A stretch of DNA of 64,000 nucleotides from Candidatus Bathyarchaeota archaeon (GCA_005884195.1 VBBP01000050.1:36345-100344), one strand, 5' to 3'. Positions 1-10,867 are shown, counted from the stretch's first letter. Notes: generated by a model from the sequence alone, not told the origin. Numbers and translations: made by a program.

Positions 1-12
1 ATACTGCTTCTG

Positions 13-711
13 TTGGTCATCAGGTATCGTGTCGTCCTGAAGAGAGAGGTGTCCTATCTGATGACCCGTGAAGGGCTGGCTCTTTTGGGCGTGTTCGTTA
101 CAGGATTTTCTCTCATTCTCTTTGCTTTCGGGTCGTTGAGTTTTGGAACACCTCTCGCGCTTGTCGGAATCGTCGTCATTCTGAGAGAGGTGTTAGTGAA
201 GCACGACACAGTTCTTGAAGGTAGGATGCCTAGAGGTGTCTCGTTCATAGCGGCCTTGTCTATTCTCGGTGGAGCAAACCTCATACTTGCTGGAATCGGA
301 AACATTCTCTTTCCACCAGTCATCAATACGTATGACTTTGCTGGAATAGGCCTCCCTGCTGGAAGTGTTGCATTAATCTCAGCAATCTTCTTGCTTCTTG
401 CCTTCGTCGCATTGGCTCTCGGCTCTCTCAAGATTCTGGCGGGGCTGGTGCTCCGGACGGGCAAGAGCTGGGCTTGGAGTCTTGGAATAGCAACAAGCAT
501 ATCCTCGATTTTCCTCGACGCATCCTCGCTGGGGGCGAGTCCTGAATTGCTTTCTGGATTGCTCACAGGGAACGGTATCGAGTTTCCGACATCCATCATT
601 GCGATTATCTATCTAACGAGACCGTATGTGAAAGCCTTCTACAGAAATGTTCCCAGCGCAGTCGCACAAACGAAAGGCTCTGAGCCAGGGATTGCCGAGG
701 TCAGCCGTTGA
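13..711 (+). CDS. hypothetical multi-pass membrane protein
   Basis: Open ORF with several hydrophobic segments; family not recognised. Confidence 0.6.
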   Translation: MVIRYRVVLKREVSYLMTREGLALLGVFVTGFSLILFAFGSLSFGTPLALVGIVVILREVLVKHDTVLEGRMPRGVSFIAALSILGGANLILAGIGNILFPPVINTYDFAGIGLPAGSVALISAIFLLLAFVALALGSLKILAGLVLRTGKSWAWSLGIATSISSIFLDASSLGASPELLSGLLTGNGIEFPTSIIAIIYLTRPYVKAFYRNVPSAVAQTKGSEPGIAEVSR

Positions 712-1087
712 AGAGAGGGATCAGGGGCGTCGCTAGCATGCTGAATAGAAGAATTGCTAGGACAGTTGCTGTCAGATAGACAAACATCCGATCCTTCTCG
801 GCCGCAAACAGGAATAGGGAAAGTGCAACCCTAACGATGGGGGTTGCGAGAAGGACGAGGAAGCCGAGCGCTATTATTGAAAAGGGGTTGAGAGATAGGA
901 GTCCCGAGGATATGCTAGCGAGGCTGACCGGGAAGTTGCCGTGCGGAATCAAGCCTGGATTGTACTGGAGATATGCGGATGTATCGTCGAGGGAATGATT
1001 CGCTACGAACAGTGCTGCTCCGATGGCGATTACACCGCCCGAGAGTAGGACGCCAACCCTGAGCACTATTCCGAGGATGCGGTTCAT
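701..1087 (-). CDS. DUF1634-like membrane protein
   Basis: N-terminus MNRILGIVLRVGVLLSGGVIAIGAALF, three hydrophobic segments, directly downstream of a TauE/SafE gene as is typical for DUF1634. Confidence 0.75.
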   Translation of the reverse strand: MNRILGIVLRVGVLLSGGVIAIGAALFVANHSLDDTSAYLQYNPGLIPHGNFPVSLASISSGLLSLNPFSIIALGFLVLLATPIVRVALSLFLFAAEKDRMFVYLTATVLAILLFSMLATPLIPLFNG

Positions 1088-1149
1088 CGATTTAGGGTCT
1101 TTCAGATTTATCGTCTTACCCTCCGCTTTGCCTGTTTCCGCATCCGAAA

Positions 1150-1986
1150 TCAGAATCCTAGTGCCCTGATGATTAGTTCTATAGCTGAGGCTGCTAGGAC
1201 GAGTGCGAAGATCTTTCTGACGGCTGTGTTCTTGGCCCTCACTAAGAAGTGCGTTCCAATGGACGCACCGATGAGGATGCCTAGAGCCACTGGCGCAGTT
1301 ATCAGCGGGTTCACGTCTCCGCGCGCAAAGTAGATTCCAGCACTCGCGGCAGCCGTGACTCCAATCATGAAGTTGGAGGTTGTCGTGGAGACTTTCATCG
1401 GAAGCTTCATCGCGAGATCCATTGAGAGAACCTTGAAAGTTCCGCTTCCTATTCCGAGGAGCCCAGAGATCAACCCGGCTACGAGCATGCCGGCTAGACC
1501 TTTTCCGGGATTTGTGGCATTGTACTCGATCTTCCTACCATCGCGCTCTACATAGTCGCCTTGCAGGTTGAGTTTCTTCGCGAGTCCCTTCAGTTCCTGT
1601 TTTGTTGGATACTCTTCGCCTATCTTGCGTACGAGGGGCACGAGGGATATGATCAGGATGGTTCCGAAGATGGCTTCGAGTATCGTGGCGCTGAGATATG
1701 CAGCGATGGCCGCGCCGATTATTGCACCGGTGGTAGTGGCTGTTTCGAGGAACATGCCGATTCTCAGATTTGTTATCCGGTCCTTGACGTAGGCAGCGGC
1801 GGCGCCGCTGGAGGTTGCTATTATAGAGACGATGCTCGCTCCAATGGCGTAGTGAATGTCAACGCCCAGGAAAAGTGTGAGGATCGGGATCACGATCAGG
1901 CCGCCGCCTATTCCAACGATGGAACCAAGCGCACCGGCTGCGATGGAGGCGATGAACAGTGTCAAGAAGAATAGGATTACAATCAT
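1150..1986 (-). CDS. TauE/SafE family sulfite exporter/permease
   Basis: Two-repeat architecture with GxxxGIGGGLIVIP and GLLGIGSGTFKV motifs. Confidence 0.85.
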   Translation of the reverse strand: MIVILFFLTLFIASIAAGALGSIVGIGGGLIVIPILTLFLGVDIHYAIGASIVSIIATSSGAAAAYVKDRITNLRIGMFLETATTTGAIIGAAIAAYLSATILEAIFGTILIISLVPLVRKIGEEYPTKQELKGLAKKLNLQGDYVERDGRKIEYNATNPGKGLAGMLVAGLISGLLGIGSGTFKVLSMDLAMKLPMKVSTTTSNFMIGVTAAASAGIYFARGDVNPLITAPVALGILIGASIGTHFLVRAKNTAVRKIFALVLAASAIELIIRALGF

Positions 1987-2017
1987 TTTTGCAAGGGTCC
2001 GGAGTACGGTTTCTTAA

Positions 2018-3034
2018 TTAAGCCACGGCACGGCTGGAACTTGCGGGTTCCACGAAGGGCGGGGCGCGGGAAAATCGACCACCCCCGGGGGTCGAGAAGA
2101 GCATGCTTATTTTTGTAGGGTCTGAGGTTCTCTGCAGTTGAAGATATTCGGCTTCTATCTTCCCGCCTGATTTGAGGTAGAGAAGGGATCCGGGTGCAAG
2201 ATGGTCAAGGAGGGCCAGTGTGTAGACTTTCATCCTCTTCTGGTGTAGTCGTTGTGCTTCGCGAATAGCGGCACTCATTAGGGCTGATCCGATCCTCTTT
2301 TCGCGGAACTTGGGAAGCACGTACGCTCCGTTGAATCTAGCTTCACCGGACCCGTAGGCGTCGGGCCGGAGAATGGCTAACCCGGCTAGTTTCTCGTCAA
2401 GGAAGGCTCCTATCCAGCCGGGCTCCGTGCCGACGGACTCTTTGACCCAGCTCTGGAGTTCTTCCGGTCCGCCCTGTTCTTCAATCCACCAGTCCCAATA
2501 GGGACGAAGTCCTTCAACCCATACTTCTGCTGCTTCGTTCGCATGTTCCTTCGACAGTTCCTCGGTCTGAACATTGCCGCGTTCTGTCGGCTGCTCGATT
2601 AGCTCCCAGCCTATCATGATGGATCTCCTGACGGGTTCAAAGCCGGCATTCTTGTAGACGTCGACGTAGGGCTGAATGGCCGGAACGAACGCACTCAAGG
2701 ATTCTGCGTGGTTCGACTCAGCATAATGTCTCGCTTTTGAGACAAGGTTCTGCGCTAGTGGGATCCTCGATTCTCCATTTTTCACCGCTAGGTATCTGAG
2801 CTCATGCCATTTCTTGCGGGGAAGATCTCTAAGACCTACGCACCCAATAGCCGAACCGTTCTTCTCAGCGATTAAAGATCCCTCTCGGTTTAGAGAGGGT
2901 CCGGTTATCTCGGCCTTAAGACGAGGAAGATATTCGAGTGATTCGTACGAATTTCTCAGGAGTTCGAAGAATATGTTTTCGTCTCCAGGTCGAAAACTTC
3001 TGACTGTTACCTCGGACACTTCCTGAATCTGCAT
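2018..3034 (-). CDS. GNAT family N-acetyltransferase (two GNAT-like halves)
   Basis: VRSFRPGDENIFFELLRNSYE and YVLPKFREKRIGSALMSAAIREAQ motifs. The C-terminal tail is encoded by a dispersed repeat (see findings). Confidence 0.8.
   Translation of the reverse strand: MQIQEVSEVTVRSFRPGDENIFFELLRNSYESLEYLPRLKAEITGPSLNREGSLIAEKNGSAIGCVGLRDLPRKKWHELRYLAVKNGESRIPLAQNLVSKARHYAESNHAESLSAFVPAIQPYVDVYKNAGFEPVRRSIMIGWELIEQPTERGNVQTEELSKEHANEAAEVWVEGLRPYWDWWIEEQGGPEELQSWVKESVGTEPGWIGAFLDEKLAGLAILRPDAYGSGEARFNGAYVLPKFREKRIGSALMSAAIREAQRLHQKRMKVYTLALLDHLAPGSLLYLKSGGKIEAEYLQLQRTSDPTKISMLFSTPGGGRFSRAPPFVEPASSSRAVA
2052..2094. repeat. dispersed ~43-nt GC-rich repeat, copy 1
   Basis: acgaagggcggggcgcgggaaaatcgaccacccccgggggtc; near-identical to 56181-56223. 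Confidence 0.7.
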
Positions 3035-3100
3035 TACGGTCTAACCAGATGGCTCTCATGATAATAAGAGAACCGCTATGTATCGTCGTTTGGGGCAAGG

Positions 3101-4009
3101 GTGTCCGTGGTCGAAGTAGCTGATGGGGTGGGGCGAAAAACCAAGCTTCCAGACTTTGACAGCCTCTGGGATTATGACCATCCGGGCGCGACTGAGAGAA
3201 GATTCCGCGAACTTCTCCCCGCGGCACTAGACTCAAGAGACCTGACATATCTGTCACAACTTCTCACCCAGATTTCAAGAGCGGAGGGTTTACAGCGTAA
3301 ATTCCAAGACGCTCATATGACTCTGGACCGAGTCCAGAAGGCCCTAGAAAAGACTGACGACAGGACGAGGGTCCGGTATCTTCTTGAACGTGGAAGAGTC
3401 TTCAATTCCTCGGGAAAGCAGGACGATGCTCGTCCTCTGTTCCTCGAAGCACTAGATCTCGCGGTCAAGTCCAAAGATGACTCTTATGCTGTTGACGCCG
3501 CGCATATGATGGCTATAGTCGAGACAGCCGAGAAACAGTTGCAGTGGAATCTGAAAGCGCTCGATCTTGCTGAGAATTCTGCGGAAGAAAAAGCGAGAAA
3601 GTGGAGGGGCAGCATCTACAACAACCTAGGCTGGACTTACTTCGAACAACAACAGTATGAAGAGTCCCTCCTCATGTTCGAGAAAGCTCTAGAATTCCAG
3701 CAACAGCAGAGTGATCCGAGCAGGATCATGATAGCAAAGTGGTGCGTTGCCAAGACTCTCAGGATGATGGATCATACTGAGGAGGCTCTGGAAATGCAGC
3801 GAGACCTATACGAGCAATATCAGGCGGCCGGCAAGAGGAGCGGATACGTCTATGAGGAGATCGCTGAATGCATGACAGTAATGGGTCAAGAGCAAGAAGC
3901 TCAGGGATGGTTCGCGGCCGCCTACGAGGAACTCTCAAAGGATCCCCGGCTCGCAAACGAACAAGACAGGCTCAACCGGCTCAAAGAACTGGGAAAAATT
4001 GACTCATAA
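3101..4009 (+). CDS. TPR-repeat protein
   Basis: Repeated helical pairs, e.g. YNNLGWTYFEQQQYEESLLMFEKALEFQ. Confidence 0.75.
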   Translation: MSVVEVADGVGRKTKLPDFDSLWDYDHPGATERRFRELLPAALDSRDLTYLSQLLTQISRAEGLQRKFQDAHMTLDRVQKALEKTDDRTRVRYLLERGRVFNSSGKQDDARPLFLEALDLAVKSKDDSYAVDAAHMMAIVETAEKQLQWNLKALDLAENSAEEKARKWRGSIYNNLGWTYFEQQQYEESLLMFEKALEFQQQQSDPSRIMIAKWCVAKTLRMMDHTEEALEMQRDLYEQYQAAGKRSGYVYEEIAECMTVMGQEQEAQGWFAAAYEELSKDPRLANEQDRLNRLKELGKIDS

Positions 4010-4039
4010 GACAACTAGGACTGAAGAGGGCCCCCTTCT

Positions 4040-5020
4040 TTGATTTCGCTTGTTGAAGAAATAGGCCTCGCGGCTCTATTCCTTCTAGCCTTCGCCAACG
4101 GGGCCAACGATGCTGGAAAAAGTGTAGCGTCGCTCATGGTCCCGGGACCCTCCGGCTTTGTACCAAGGCGTAAGCCTCTCCTCTGGGGAGGCTTCTTCAC
4201 CGGGATTGGAAGCCTCTCGGCGATTCTGATCTCGAGTAGGCTCTTCTCAGTCTTCACTCCGCAAAGTCTCCTACGGGCGACACCAGAGTCGCATTTCATC
4301 CTAGCGGCGCTTGCTGGTGCAACGTTGTGGATTCTTGGTGCGACTCTACTTCGGCTTCCTGTCTCCTCGACACATGCGATTGTCGGGGCTATTGTATTCT
4401 TGGCGGTTTACCTGTTCGGATTCTCGGGGATTCAATGGGATTTCCTATTGGTCAGGGTTTTACTTCCCCTGGCAGCAGGACCGATAGCTGCGATGATAGG
4501 AGTATACGCGTTCGATCGAGCAACGCGTCGATCAGGAGTGCCTGGTAAAGAGAAGCCTGGGCTGGCGCGCATAACGCACTGGGGGTCGGGAGCGGCCGCT
4601 GCTTATGCGAGAGGGGTTAATGATGCTCCGAAGATGGCGGCGCTGGGGGCATTCTTTCTCCTCGCGAATCCTTCCGAGGCAGTCTGGCTCCCATACACGA
4701 TTGTTGCCGTTGCTGTATTTCTCGGGTCACTGGTGCTGGGTCATCGGGTGGCGCAGACTGTAATGGGCAAGCATGTCACAATGGACCCGGTTCAGCGGTC
4801 GAAGGCCGGCGCGGCCACTGCTCTAGTGGTGGGTGCCGCAGCTTTCCTAGGAGCGCCCATGTCCACAACACAGGTGCACGAGGGATCGAACGCAGGGATA
4901 GGCGGAGAACGAAAGGTTGTCAAGTCCGTTCTAAGAGGGATGATCCTGCCCTGGCTAGTGACCCTGCCCGCCGCAGGCATGCTCGCCATCTCAATGTCAT
5001 ATCTCGGAGCGTTGATCTAG
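4040..5020 (+). CDS. inorganic phosphate transporter, PiT family
   Basis: LAFANGANDAGKSVASL, PVSSTHAIVGAI, ARGVNDAPKMAAL and GAPMSTTQVHEGSNAGIG signatures. Confidence 0.9.
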   Translation: MISLVEEIGLAALFLLAFANGANDAGKSVASLMVPGPSGFVPRRKPLLWGGFFTGIGSLSAILISSRLFSVFTPQSLLRATPESHFILAALAGATLWILGATLLRLPVSSTHAIVGAIVFLAVYLFGFSGIQWDFLLVRVLLPLAAGPIAAMIGVYAFDRATRRSGVPGKEKPGLARITHWGSGAAAAYARGVNDAPKMAALGAFFLLANPSEAVWLPYTIVAVAVFLGSLVLGHRVAQTVMGKHVTMDPVQRSKAGAATALVVGAAAFLGAPMSTTQVHEGSNAGIGGERKVVKSVLRGMILPWLVTLPAAGMLAISMSYLGALI

Positions 5021-5068
5021 CGAGAATATCATATCGGGTGATATGCAGGGGAAATACGTAACCACGAA

Positions 5069-5539
5069 CTATCGTGCTGTGGGTTTCCTGGAGGGCCTCG
5101 AACGCTGGGTGACTATCTCTCTCCCATCATAAGCAATTTCTATCCAGTACCCGTCTGGGTCTCTGATTTTGATGCTTCTATACTTCTCGTCCGTCATATC
5201 TTGGTAAATTCGAATGTTTTTGCTTCTGAGCCAAGCTCGCCACTTGTCAACTTTGAAAGGTGAATCGACACGGAAACCGAAATGGAAGTCAGAGATTCCG
5301 TAACCCTTTCCATGCAGTACGAGCAGATCCGCCCCTGAAGGAACATAGGCTGCTCGCTGCCCGCTGGCCCTGCCTCTCAGGCCCAGAATGTTTCTGTAGA
5401 ACCTCACCGATCTTTCAAGATCGGTCACCATCAGACCGACGTGGCCTATTCCTAAATTTGCCATTGAGCCGGGACGTAACCGCCTTGGCGTTCCGGATCT
5501 CATGAGGATTCGTCGTCCGACGTTGGATTTATCGTTCAT
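5069..5539 (-). CDS. VOC family (glyoxalase/dioxygenase-like) protein
   Basis: IGHVGLMVTDLERSVRFYRNILGLRG ... IRDPDGYWIEI. True start may be the internal ATG at 5464. Confidence 0.85.
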   Translation of the reverse strand: MNDKSNVGRRILMRSGTPRRLRPGSMANLGIGHVGLMVTDLERSVRFYRNILGLRGRASGQRAAYVPSGADLLVLHGKGYGISDFHFGFRVDSPFKVDKWRAWLRSKNIRIYQDMTDEKYRSIKIRDPDGYWIEIAYDGREIVTQRSRPSRKPTAR

Positions 5540-5603
5540 CAGTAATCAGGCGCCGGGGCAGAACAAGTGCTTGATCGTACGGTTGCGGTTTAGTGGAAGA
5601 TTG

Positions 5604-7622
5604 CTAGAGCGTTTCTGTTATTTCCACGGGCAGGAGGGTTGGCTTCGCTCCTTTCGCGTCTAGGTTCTCTATCGTGACTGGTTCTATCTGTTCGGGAAGG
5701 TTGAACTGGAATATTTTCGAGTAGAAGTACAGCTCGGCTTCGTAAGATCGTTTGATATTCTCTGCTCGCCTGAAGCCGTGTTGTTCCCACTCGTAGGCGA
5801 TGTAAGCGACGGGGAGACCCTTCGTCTTTACCGCTTCAAAGATTTTCTCCGACTGGTCTGGAGGGACAACTTTGTCCTCGAGCCCTTGGAACAGTATCAG
5901 GGCTGAGGATATTCCTACTACGTGGTATATCGGTGATCTTGCGCGATAGATGTCCCGGCGTTCGGGATAGGGTCCGACTAGCTTGTCCAGGTATCTAGAT
6001 TCGAACTTGTGGGTGTCCTTGGCTAGGAGTTCTAGGTCGCTGACGCCGAAGTAGCTTGCTCCCACCTTGAATGTGTTCGTGAAGGCGAGGGCGCAGAGCG
6101 TTGTGTAACCTCCAGCGCTTCCTCCTCGGATAGCAAGTCTCTCTCCATCCGCTTCTCTGCGACTGGATAAGTATCGGGTGGCGTTGACGCAGTCTTGGAC
6201 GTCGACTATTCCCCAGTTGTCATTGAGTCTCTTGCGATAGTCTCTACCATATCCAGTGCTACCGCCGTAGTTGACGTCTACGACGCCAATTCCGCGACTT
6301 GTCCAGTATTGTATCTCGTATCGGAGAGTGGACGGGCTGAAGCTGGTGGGACCACCATGGCTTACAACAAGGAGAGGCGGTCTTTCACCCTCGGGTGCTT
6401 CGTATTCAGGATTCCTAGGAGGATAGAAGAAGGCGAACGCGGTACGTCCGTTCTCTGTAGGAAACTCGATCGAGTTCGGGATAGAAAGGTACTCCTTGTT
6501 GACTGTAATTTCTCGTGATCGGTGTACGATCTCCGTCTCTTTGGTTGAGAGGTCTATCCGTACTATGGACGAGGGTTCGGTGGCCGATCCCCCGATGAGG
6601 AAGACAACTCCGTTTTTCTCGGCCAGGTTGCCCCATATGATCTGGTTGATAGGTGTCTCAATGGGTCTGAGTGTTTTCTTTGTCGGGTTGATGCTGGCTA
6701 GATGCCAGAGCCCGTCCTTCGTGTAAGCGCAGATAATTTGGTTTGAAGAGTCGAAGACGAAGGTGTGAGATCCGAACTCCCACTGGGGGAGGCCGAATTC
6801 AGCCTCCATCGGATAGAGCGGCTCAGTCTGGTTGTTGTGCTGGCGATAGAGGTTCCACCATCCTGTTCGGTCGGAGCTGAAGTATAGCGCGCCATCCGGT
6901 GACCATTCGGGCTGATAGATGGATTCTTCCAATCCCCCCGCCACTTTTTCGGGTTTCTCCAGAGAACCGTCGGGTTTGACGTGGGCAACCCAGAGCTCTG
7001 TCCCGTCCCAGGGCATGTTGGGATGTTTCCATGTAAGCCAGGCGAGCTTGGACCCGTCATTGTTTAGGCGTGGTGTTGAGTAGAAGTCGTTTCCGGAGAC
7101 GAGAATCTTGCCTTCGCCTCCTCTCTCGATGCCAAGGCTGACGATGGTGGTGACAGCTTGCGGGGTCTTGAGAGTATGATCTTCGCGGACGGAGATGATG
7201 CGGTTCCTACGCGGGTCGATGATACTGTCGGCGTACCTCATGTCGACCGGAGGTGTTAGAGGACTGGGATCTGAGCCAGGGTCCTGCCGGTAGAGACGCT
7301 GGTCTGTATAATTGGAAAAATAGATCGTTCCGTTATGGACGAGGTAGCATCCGCCCCCGTACTCGTGAACTCTTGTCCGGGCGCTAAAGCCTGGCGGGGT
7401 AATATCGGTCAGAGTGCCGTCTGGTTTTCTCTGGACGATGACGTTCCGGCCCTTGTCATTTGGACGTAGTTCGTTCCAGTAAACATCATCGCCATCAACC
7501 CTAAGCTCGTCAAGCGTGACATATGTCGAGGCGAGAAGGTCCGCGGTAATGGGTGATTTCCAGGAGCCATAAGGAGAGACATGCTTGGACATTGGAAACA
7601 ATGGCTGGTCTAGGTGTGGCAT
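5604..7622 (-). CDS. S9 family peptidase (acylaminoacyl/dipeptidyl peptidase-like)
   Basis: Beta-propeller repeats then GGPTSFSPSTLRYEIQYWTSRGIGVVDVNYGGSTGYGRDYR, catalytic IRGGSAGGYTTL. Confidence 0.9.
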   Translation of the reverse strand: MPHLDQPLFPMSKHVSPYGSWKSPITADLLASTYVTLDELRVDGDDVYWNELRPNDKGRNVIVQRKPDGTLTDITPPGFSARTRVHEYGGGCYLVHNGTIYFSNYTDQRLYRQDPGSDPSPLTPPVDMRYADSIIDPRRNRIISVREDHTLKTPQAVTTIVSLGIERGGEGKILVSGNDFYSTPRLNNDGSKLAWLTWKHPNMPWDGTELWVAHVKPDGSLEKPEKVAGGLEESIYQPEWSPDGALYFSSDRTGWWNLYRQHNNQTEPLYPMEAEFGLPQWEFGSHTFVFDSSNQIICAYTKDGLWHLASINPTKKTLRPIETPINQIIWGNLAEKNGVVFLIGGSATEPSSIVRIDLSTKETEIVHRSREITVNKEYLSIPNSIEFPTENGRTAFAFFYPPRNPEYEAPEGERPPLLVVSHGGPTSFSPSTLRYEIQYWTSRGIGVVDVNYGGSTGYGRDYRKRLNDNWGIVDVQDCVNATRYLSSRREADGERLAIRGGSAGGYTTLCALAFTNTFKVGASYFGVSDLELLAKDTHKFESRYLDKLVGPYPERRDIYRARSPIYHVVGISSALILFQGLEDKVVPPDQSEKIFEAVKTKGLPVAYIAYEWEQHGFRRAENIKRSYEAELYFYSKIFQFNLPEQIEPVTIENLDAKGAKPTLLPVEITETL

Positions 7623-7734
7623 GGATATGAGTGTACCTGATACTGGGAGACATACGCTCGAATCTTGGCCGGACCCGTTCAGGATACAATCCGCTTAACT
7701 GGCTGAAACAGAAGGCGATCTATAGTGACGGCCT

Positions 7735-8472
7735 TTGGAGCCGACCGGGATCAAGGTCCTTGACGATATTCTAGGAGGTGGACTTCCTAGACCTTCTGCT
7801 GTCGGAATAACAGGCCCGGTTGGCAGCGGCAAGTCCACCCTCGTCAAGCAGCTGGCAGCTGCTGCGCTAGAGCATGACTTCAGGGTTGTATATTATGCGG
7901 TTGACGAGTCTGCTGAGGATGTGAGGGAGAGTATCATGTCTTGGGGAGTAGATGTGAGCCGATATGAGTCTGAGGGTAGGCTCTCTTTTGTCGACATGTT
8001 TGCGCTGGGAGTTGAAAGGCTTGCGGACTCGTTTCCTTCAGAGCAGCCTGAACAAATAGTCGATAGCACAATGAAGTTTTCTGATCTCATCGCTCAGGGC
8101 CGAAGCTTCACGTTGAAACATCTGGGCAAGAAGACAATGGGGATCATGGACTCGCTGACACCCTTCTTTCTCATGATCGAGGCGAAGAAAGTCTTCCAGT
8201 ATGGACAGGTTCTGAAATATGCTACCCGTTTCGCGAAATCCATCGGCATCGCTACACTTCACACCAGTGTCTTGAACGAGACGATAGAGAACGCGATGAC
8301 AAACTTCGCCGATATCGTCATAGACATGGCGGGACGGAAGAATCCGCAAGGTATCAGTCATGGAGGGACCCTGAGGCTTGTCAAGATGGGCAAAGCGCCC
8401 ACTCCTCCCAGAGGCTACTACTACGAGATGACCCCGAAGGGAATAGACATCAGCACCGCACCAATGATATAG
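7735..8472 (+). CDS. RecA-superfamily ATPase, KaiC/GvpD/RAD55-like, single domain
   Basis: TGIKVLDDILGGGLPRPSAVGITGPVGSGKSTL Walker A; TTG start. Confidence 0.8.
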   Translation: MEPTGIKVLDDILGGGLPRPSAVGITGPVGSGKSTLVKQLAAAALEHDFRVVYYAVDESAEDVRESIMSWGVDVSRYESEGRLSFVDMFALGVERLADSFPSEQPEQIVDSTMKFSDLIAQGRSFTLKHLGKKTMGIMDSLTPFFLMIEAKKVFQYGQVLKYATRFAKSIGIATLHTSVLNETIENAMTNFADIVIDMAGRKNPQGISHGGTLRLVKMGKAPTPPRGYYYEMTPKGIDISTAPMI

Positions 8473-8782
8473 CAGTCAGTCTTTCTCCATCGTTGTAAGC
8501 TGGCTAGTCGAGATGTGCCCTCTCAAACCTAGTCGTAAGCCGGTCATATTCTGCCAGAGCATCTATTTCGATATCATACTGCGAAAAGTAACGTGCTACA
8601 TTTTCCAAGTCCCGACATAGGAGTGGTTTGGCTTTTTCGAATTGTCGGTGTCGGTTGGGCCGAGACGAGAGGTCCACTGCCTGGGGGAAGTCAATGACGA
8701 AAATGCGAAAGAGCTGGAGAAGCGAATGAAGGCTCGCGAGTCCCAGTAGATAGTCTCCTCCTGCAACTGTTCTTGGACCTGG

Positions 8783-10123
8783 TCAGGTGTGGGAGGAGCG
8801 TTTGGCCACAATGTTGAAGGGGTCTGAACGGTCTTGACGAAGAGTCTCTTGAGTCAGAGATAGCACTTCTTCACGCAGTTCCCGCGGAATGCTTTTGTTG
8901 AAGTTCTTGGTGGCGAGTTCGTCTACAGTGTCCAGATGGGTTTTTGCCCGGACTCGCAGCAACGAAGCTTCCTCGGCGATGTTCTTGATCTTTGATTCCA
9001 GCAATTCCCTGGAAGCTCGGGATCTAGTGTATTCCGCTCGCAGATCGGACCGTTGGGATCTGAGATGTCTCACGTTGGGGGAGCGTAGAATCTGACTCCT
9101 TGACGTAAAGGCTTCTCGAGCCTCCTTCTGAATTGGTCTGAGTGACCCGTTTATGATTCGTTTCGCCCGCTCAAGTGTCTTTTTCGCCTTTTTCTCGCCG
9201 AGCGGTAGCCTGGTTGATTCGATGGATTCGCATAGTCCTTCGAGCAAGTCTGTCAGTTCCGGATAGCCGTCGGATTCCTTGGCCAAAGTCGTCAGCGGGG
9301 TTTTCACGTATCGCGTCAATACTTCTATTGCCTGTGGATGGGTATGCATTTCTCCCCTATGATGCGACGACAGAAGCCTTGTGAATACCCCGCCCAGTCT
9401 GGACATTTCTTCGTCCAAGAGCTTCTTTCTCAGTCTTTTGAGCTCCGCTTCTTTGGCATTGGCAGCTCGAATCTCGGAATCAGATTCAATCCGCTCTATA
9501 GCTTCTAGAAGGGATCCCTCATTGTAGACAAGTTGGTGAATCTCCTTTTCGAGACGGAAGCGAGAATCTTGAAAATCCTCTAACGTCGCGAGATGCTCGA
9601 CGAGCGTCTTGGAGTGTTCTTGTATTTGGTCATGGATCGACGTGATGTCTCGGGTCCTTGTCCGGAACTGGGACGTTTGGTTGTAGAGCTGCTGCAGCCC
9701 CTCTATCTCCGCTCTAAGCCAACCTCTCTCCGAAGCGTAGTGTGAACCCATCGCTTTCACCGAATCATTGTAGCTTGAACTAGCTACCCGCAACAGTCTC
9801 GTTATGCTCACCTCGAGTTTCGATACCGGCGTGTTCGAACTTGATTTTAGGAACTCACCGCACGCAGCGACAATCTCTCCGGAGACGCGGCTTAGTGCCA
9901 TGGCTGCTCGGAGGCGGCGGGAATCGCCTAAGCCCGACATGTCCCATTTGGTGTTTCGAATGAATTCTCGGCAACGACTCTCCAGAGATGAAGCAAGTGA
10001 ATGTGCGGTCTCTCCTAACTGTCTCGCTTTGGCTTGAAGAGGCTTCAGCTGAGGGTCGATCGCTAAACCCGCCCAGTGTTGGAGAGCTTTCTCGACATCT
10101 GCGGCCTTCTTGCCCTCTTTCAT
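8783..10123 (-). CDS. large coiled-coil hypothetical protein
   Basis: 446-aa ORF rich in Glu/Arg/Leu heptad-like segments; no recognised family. Confidence 0.65.
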   Translation of the reverse strand: MKEGKKAADVEKALQHWAGLAIDPQLKPLQAKARQLGETAHSLASSLESRCREFIRNTKWDMSGLGDSRRLRAAMALSRVSGEIVAACGEFLKSSSNTPVSKLEVSITRLLRVASSSYNDSVKAMGSHYASERGWLRAEIEGLQQLYNQTSQFRTRTRDITSIHDQIQEHSKTLVEHLATLEDFQDSRFRLEKEIHQLVYNEGSLLEAIERIESDSEIRAANAKEAELKRLRKKLLDEEMSRLGGVFTRLLSSHHRGEMHTHPQAIEVLTRYVKTPLTTLAKESDGYPELTDLLEGLCESIESTRLPLGEKKAKKTLERAKRIINGSLRPIQKEAREAFTSRSQILRSPNVRHLRSQRSDLRAEYTRSRASRELLESKIKNIAEEASLLRVRAKTHLDTVDELATKNFNKSIPRELREEVLSLTQETLRQDRSDPFNIVAKRSSHT

Positions 10124-10351
10124 AGTTGGGTTGGCCTCTTACTCTGCTTGGAAAGCCTAGGCGGAATCGTTCTCGTTTTCAAAGGTGTAAGATTTCACAA
10201 ACCGCTACACGCTCTGGGTGCCTCCGCAGACGATAGGCAGGGTCGCTCGAATTGCTATATGATAGCAATGTTTTAACAGTTCCTGCTAATGGCAGACATT
10301 GAACAGCAAGTCTTATGATACTCAGTAACATGAGGCCACGGAAGGAACAGA

Positions 10352-10867
10352 TTGACAGGCAAATGGGATCCCACTGGAAGGTTCCCTACTGTGGATTCAC
10401 TTGACATAGCGATATTGGAAAGGATGCTTTCTGACGGCCGAACGACCTTCAAAGAATTAGCAGGAGCCACGAACAACGACAGCCGGACCATTGCAAGCAG
10501 GTTCCAACGACTGGTAGAAACGGGCGTATTGAAACGTGCTACCGTAGAGGTGGACTGGTCAAAGATTGGTTTCACAGCCTCGGCGTACATGGGAAGCACC
10601 ACTGCACTAGGTGAAGATGATAGGAGAAAACTGCTCGAATTCTTGCGGCATGAGCCTCGTGTTCTTGAAGCCTACACCACAATCGGCTCGAATGAGTATT
10701 TCATGAAAGTCGTTGACTTCGACATCGCAACACTTAGATCTGGTATTTGCGCGCCGCTGGAACCTCTAACTGTAGACCTCACCACATCGCTCATTGTCGA
10801 CCCTATCAAATCGACCGACTATTCTGGACTGCTTCGATATCTAAAACATAGGAAAAGCTCCAGTTGA
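10352..10867 (+). CDS. Lrp/AsnC-type transcriptional regulator
   Basis: VDSLDIAILERMLSDGRTTFKELAGATNNDSRTIASRFQRLVETGVLKR winged-helix. Confidence 0.8.
   Translation: MTGKWDPTGRFPTVDSLDIAILERMLSDGRTTFKELAGATNNDSRTIASRFQRLVETGVLKRATVEVDWSKIGFTASAYMGSTTALGEDDRRKLLEFLRHEPRVLEAYTTIGSNEYFMKVVDFDIATLRSGICAPLEPLTVDLTTSLIVDPIKSTDYSGLLRYLKHRKSSS

Noticed and set aside
7735-8472. KaiC/RAD55-like ATPase as part of a gas-vesicle or clock system
   Set aside because: Single-domain KaiC-like ATPases are common in archaea and no gvp or kai partner genes are adjacent.
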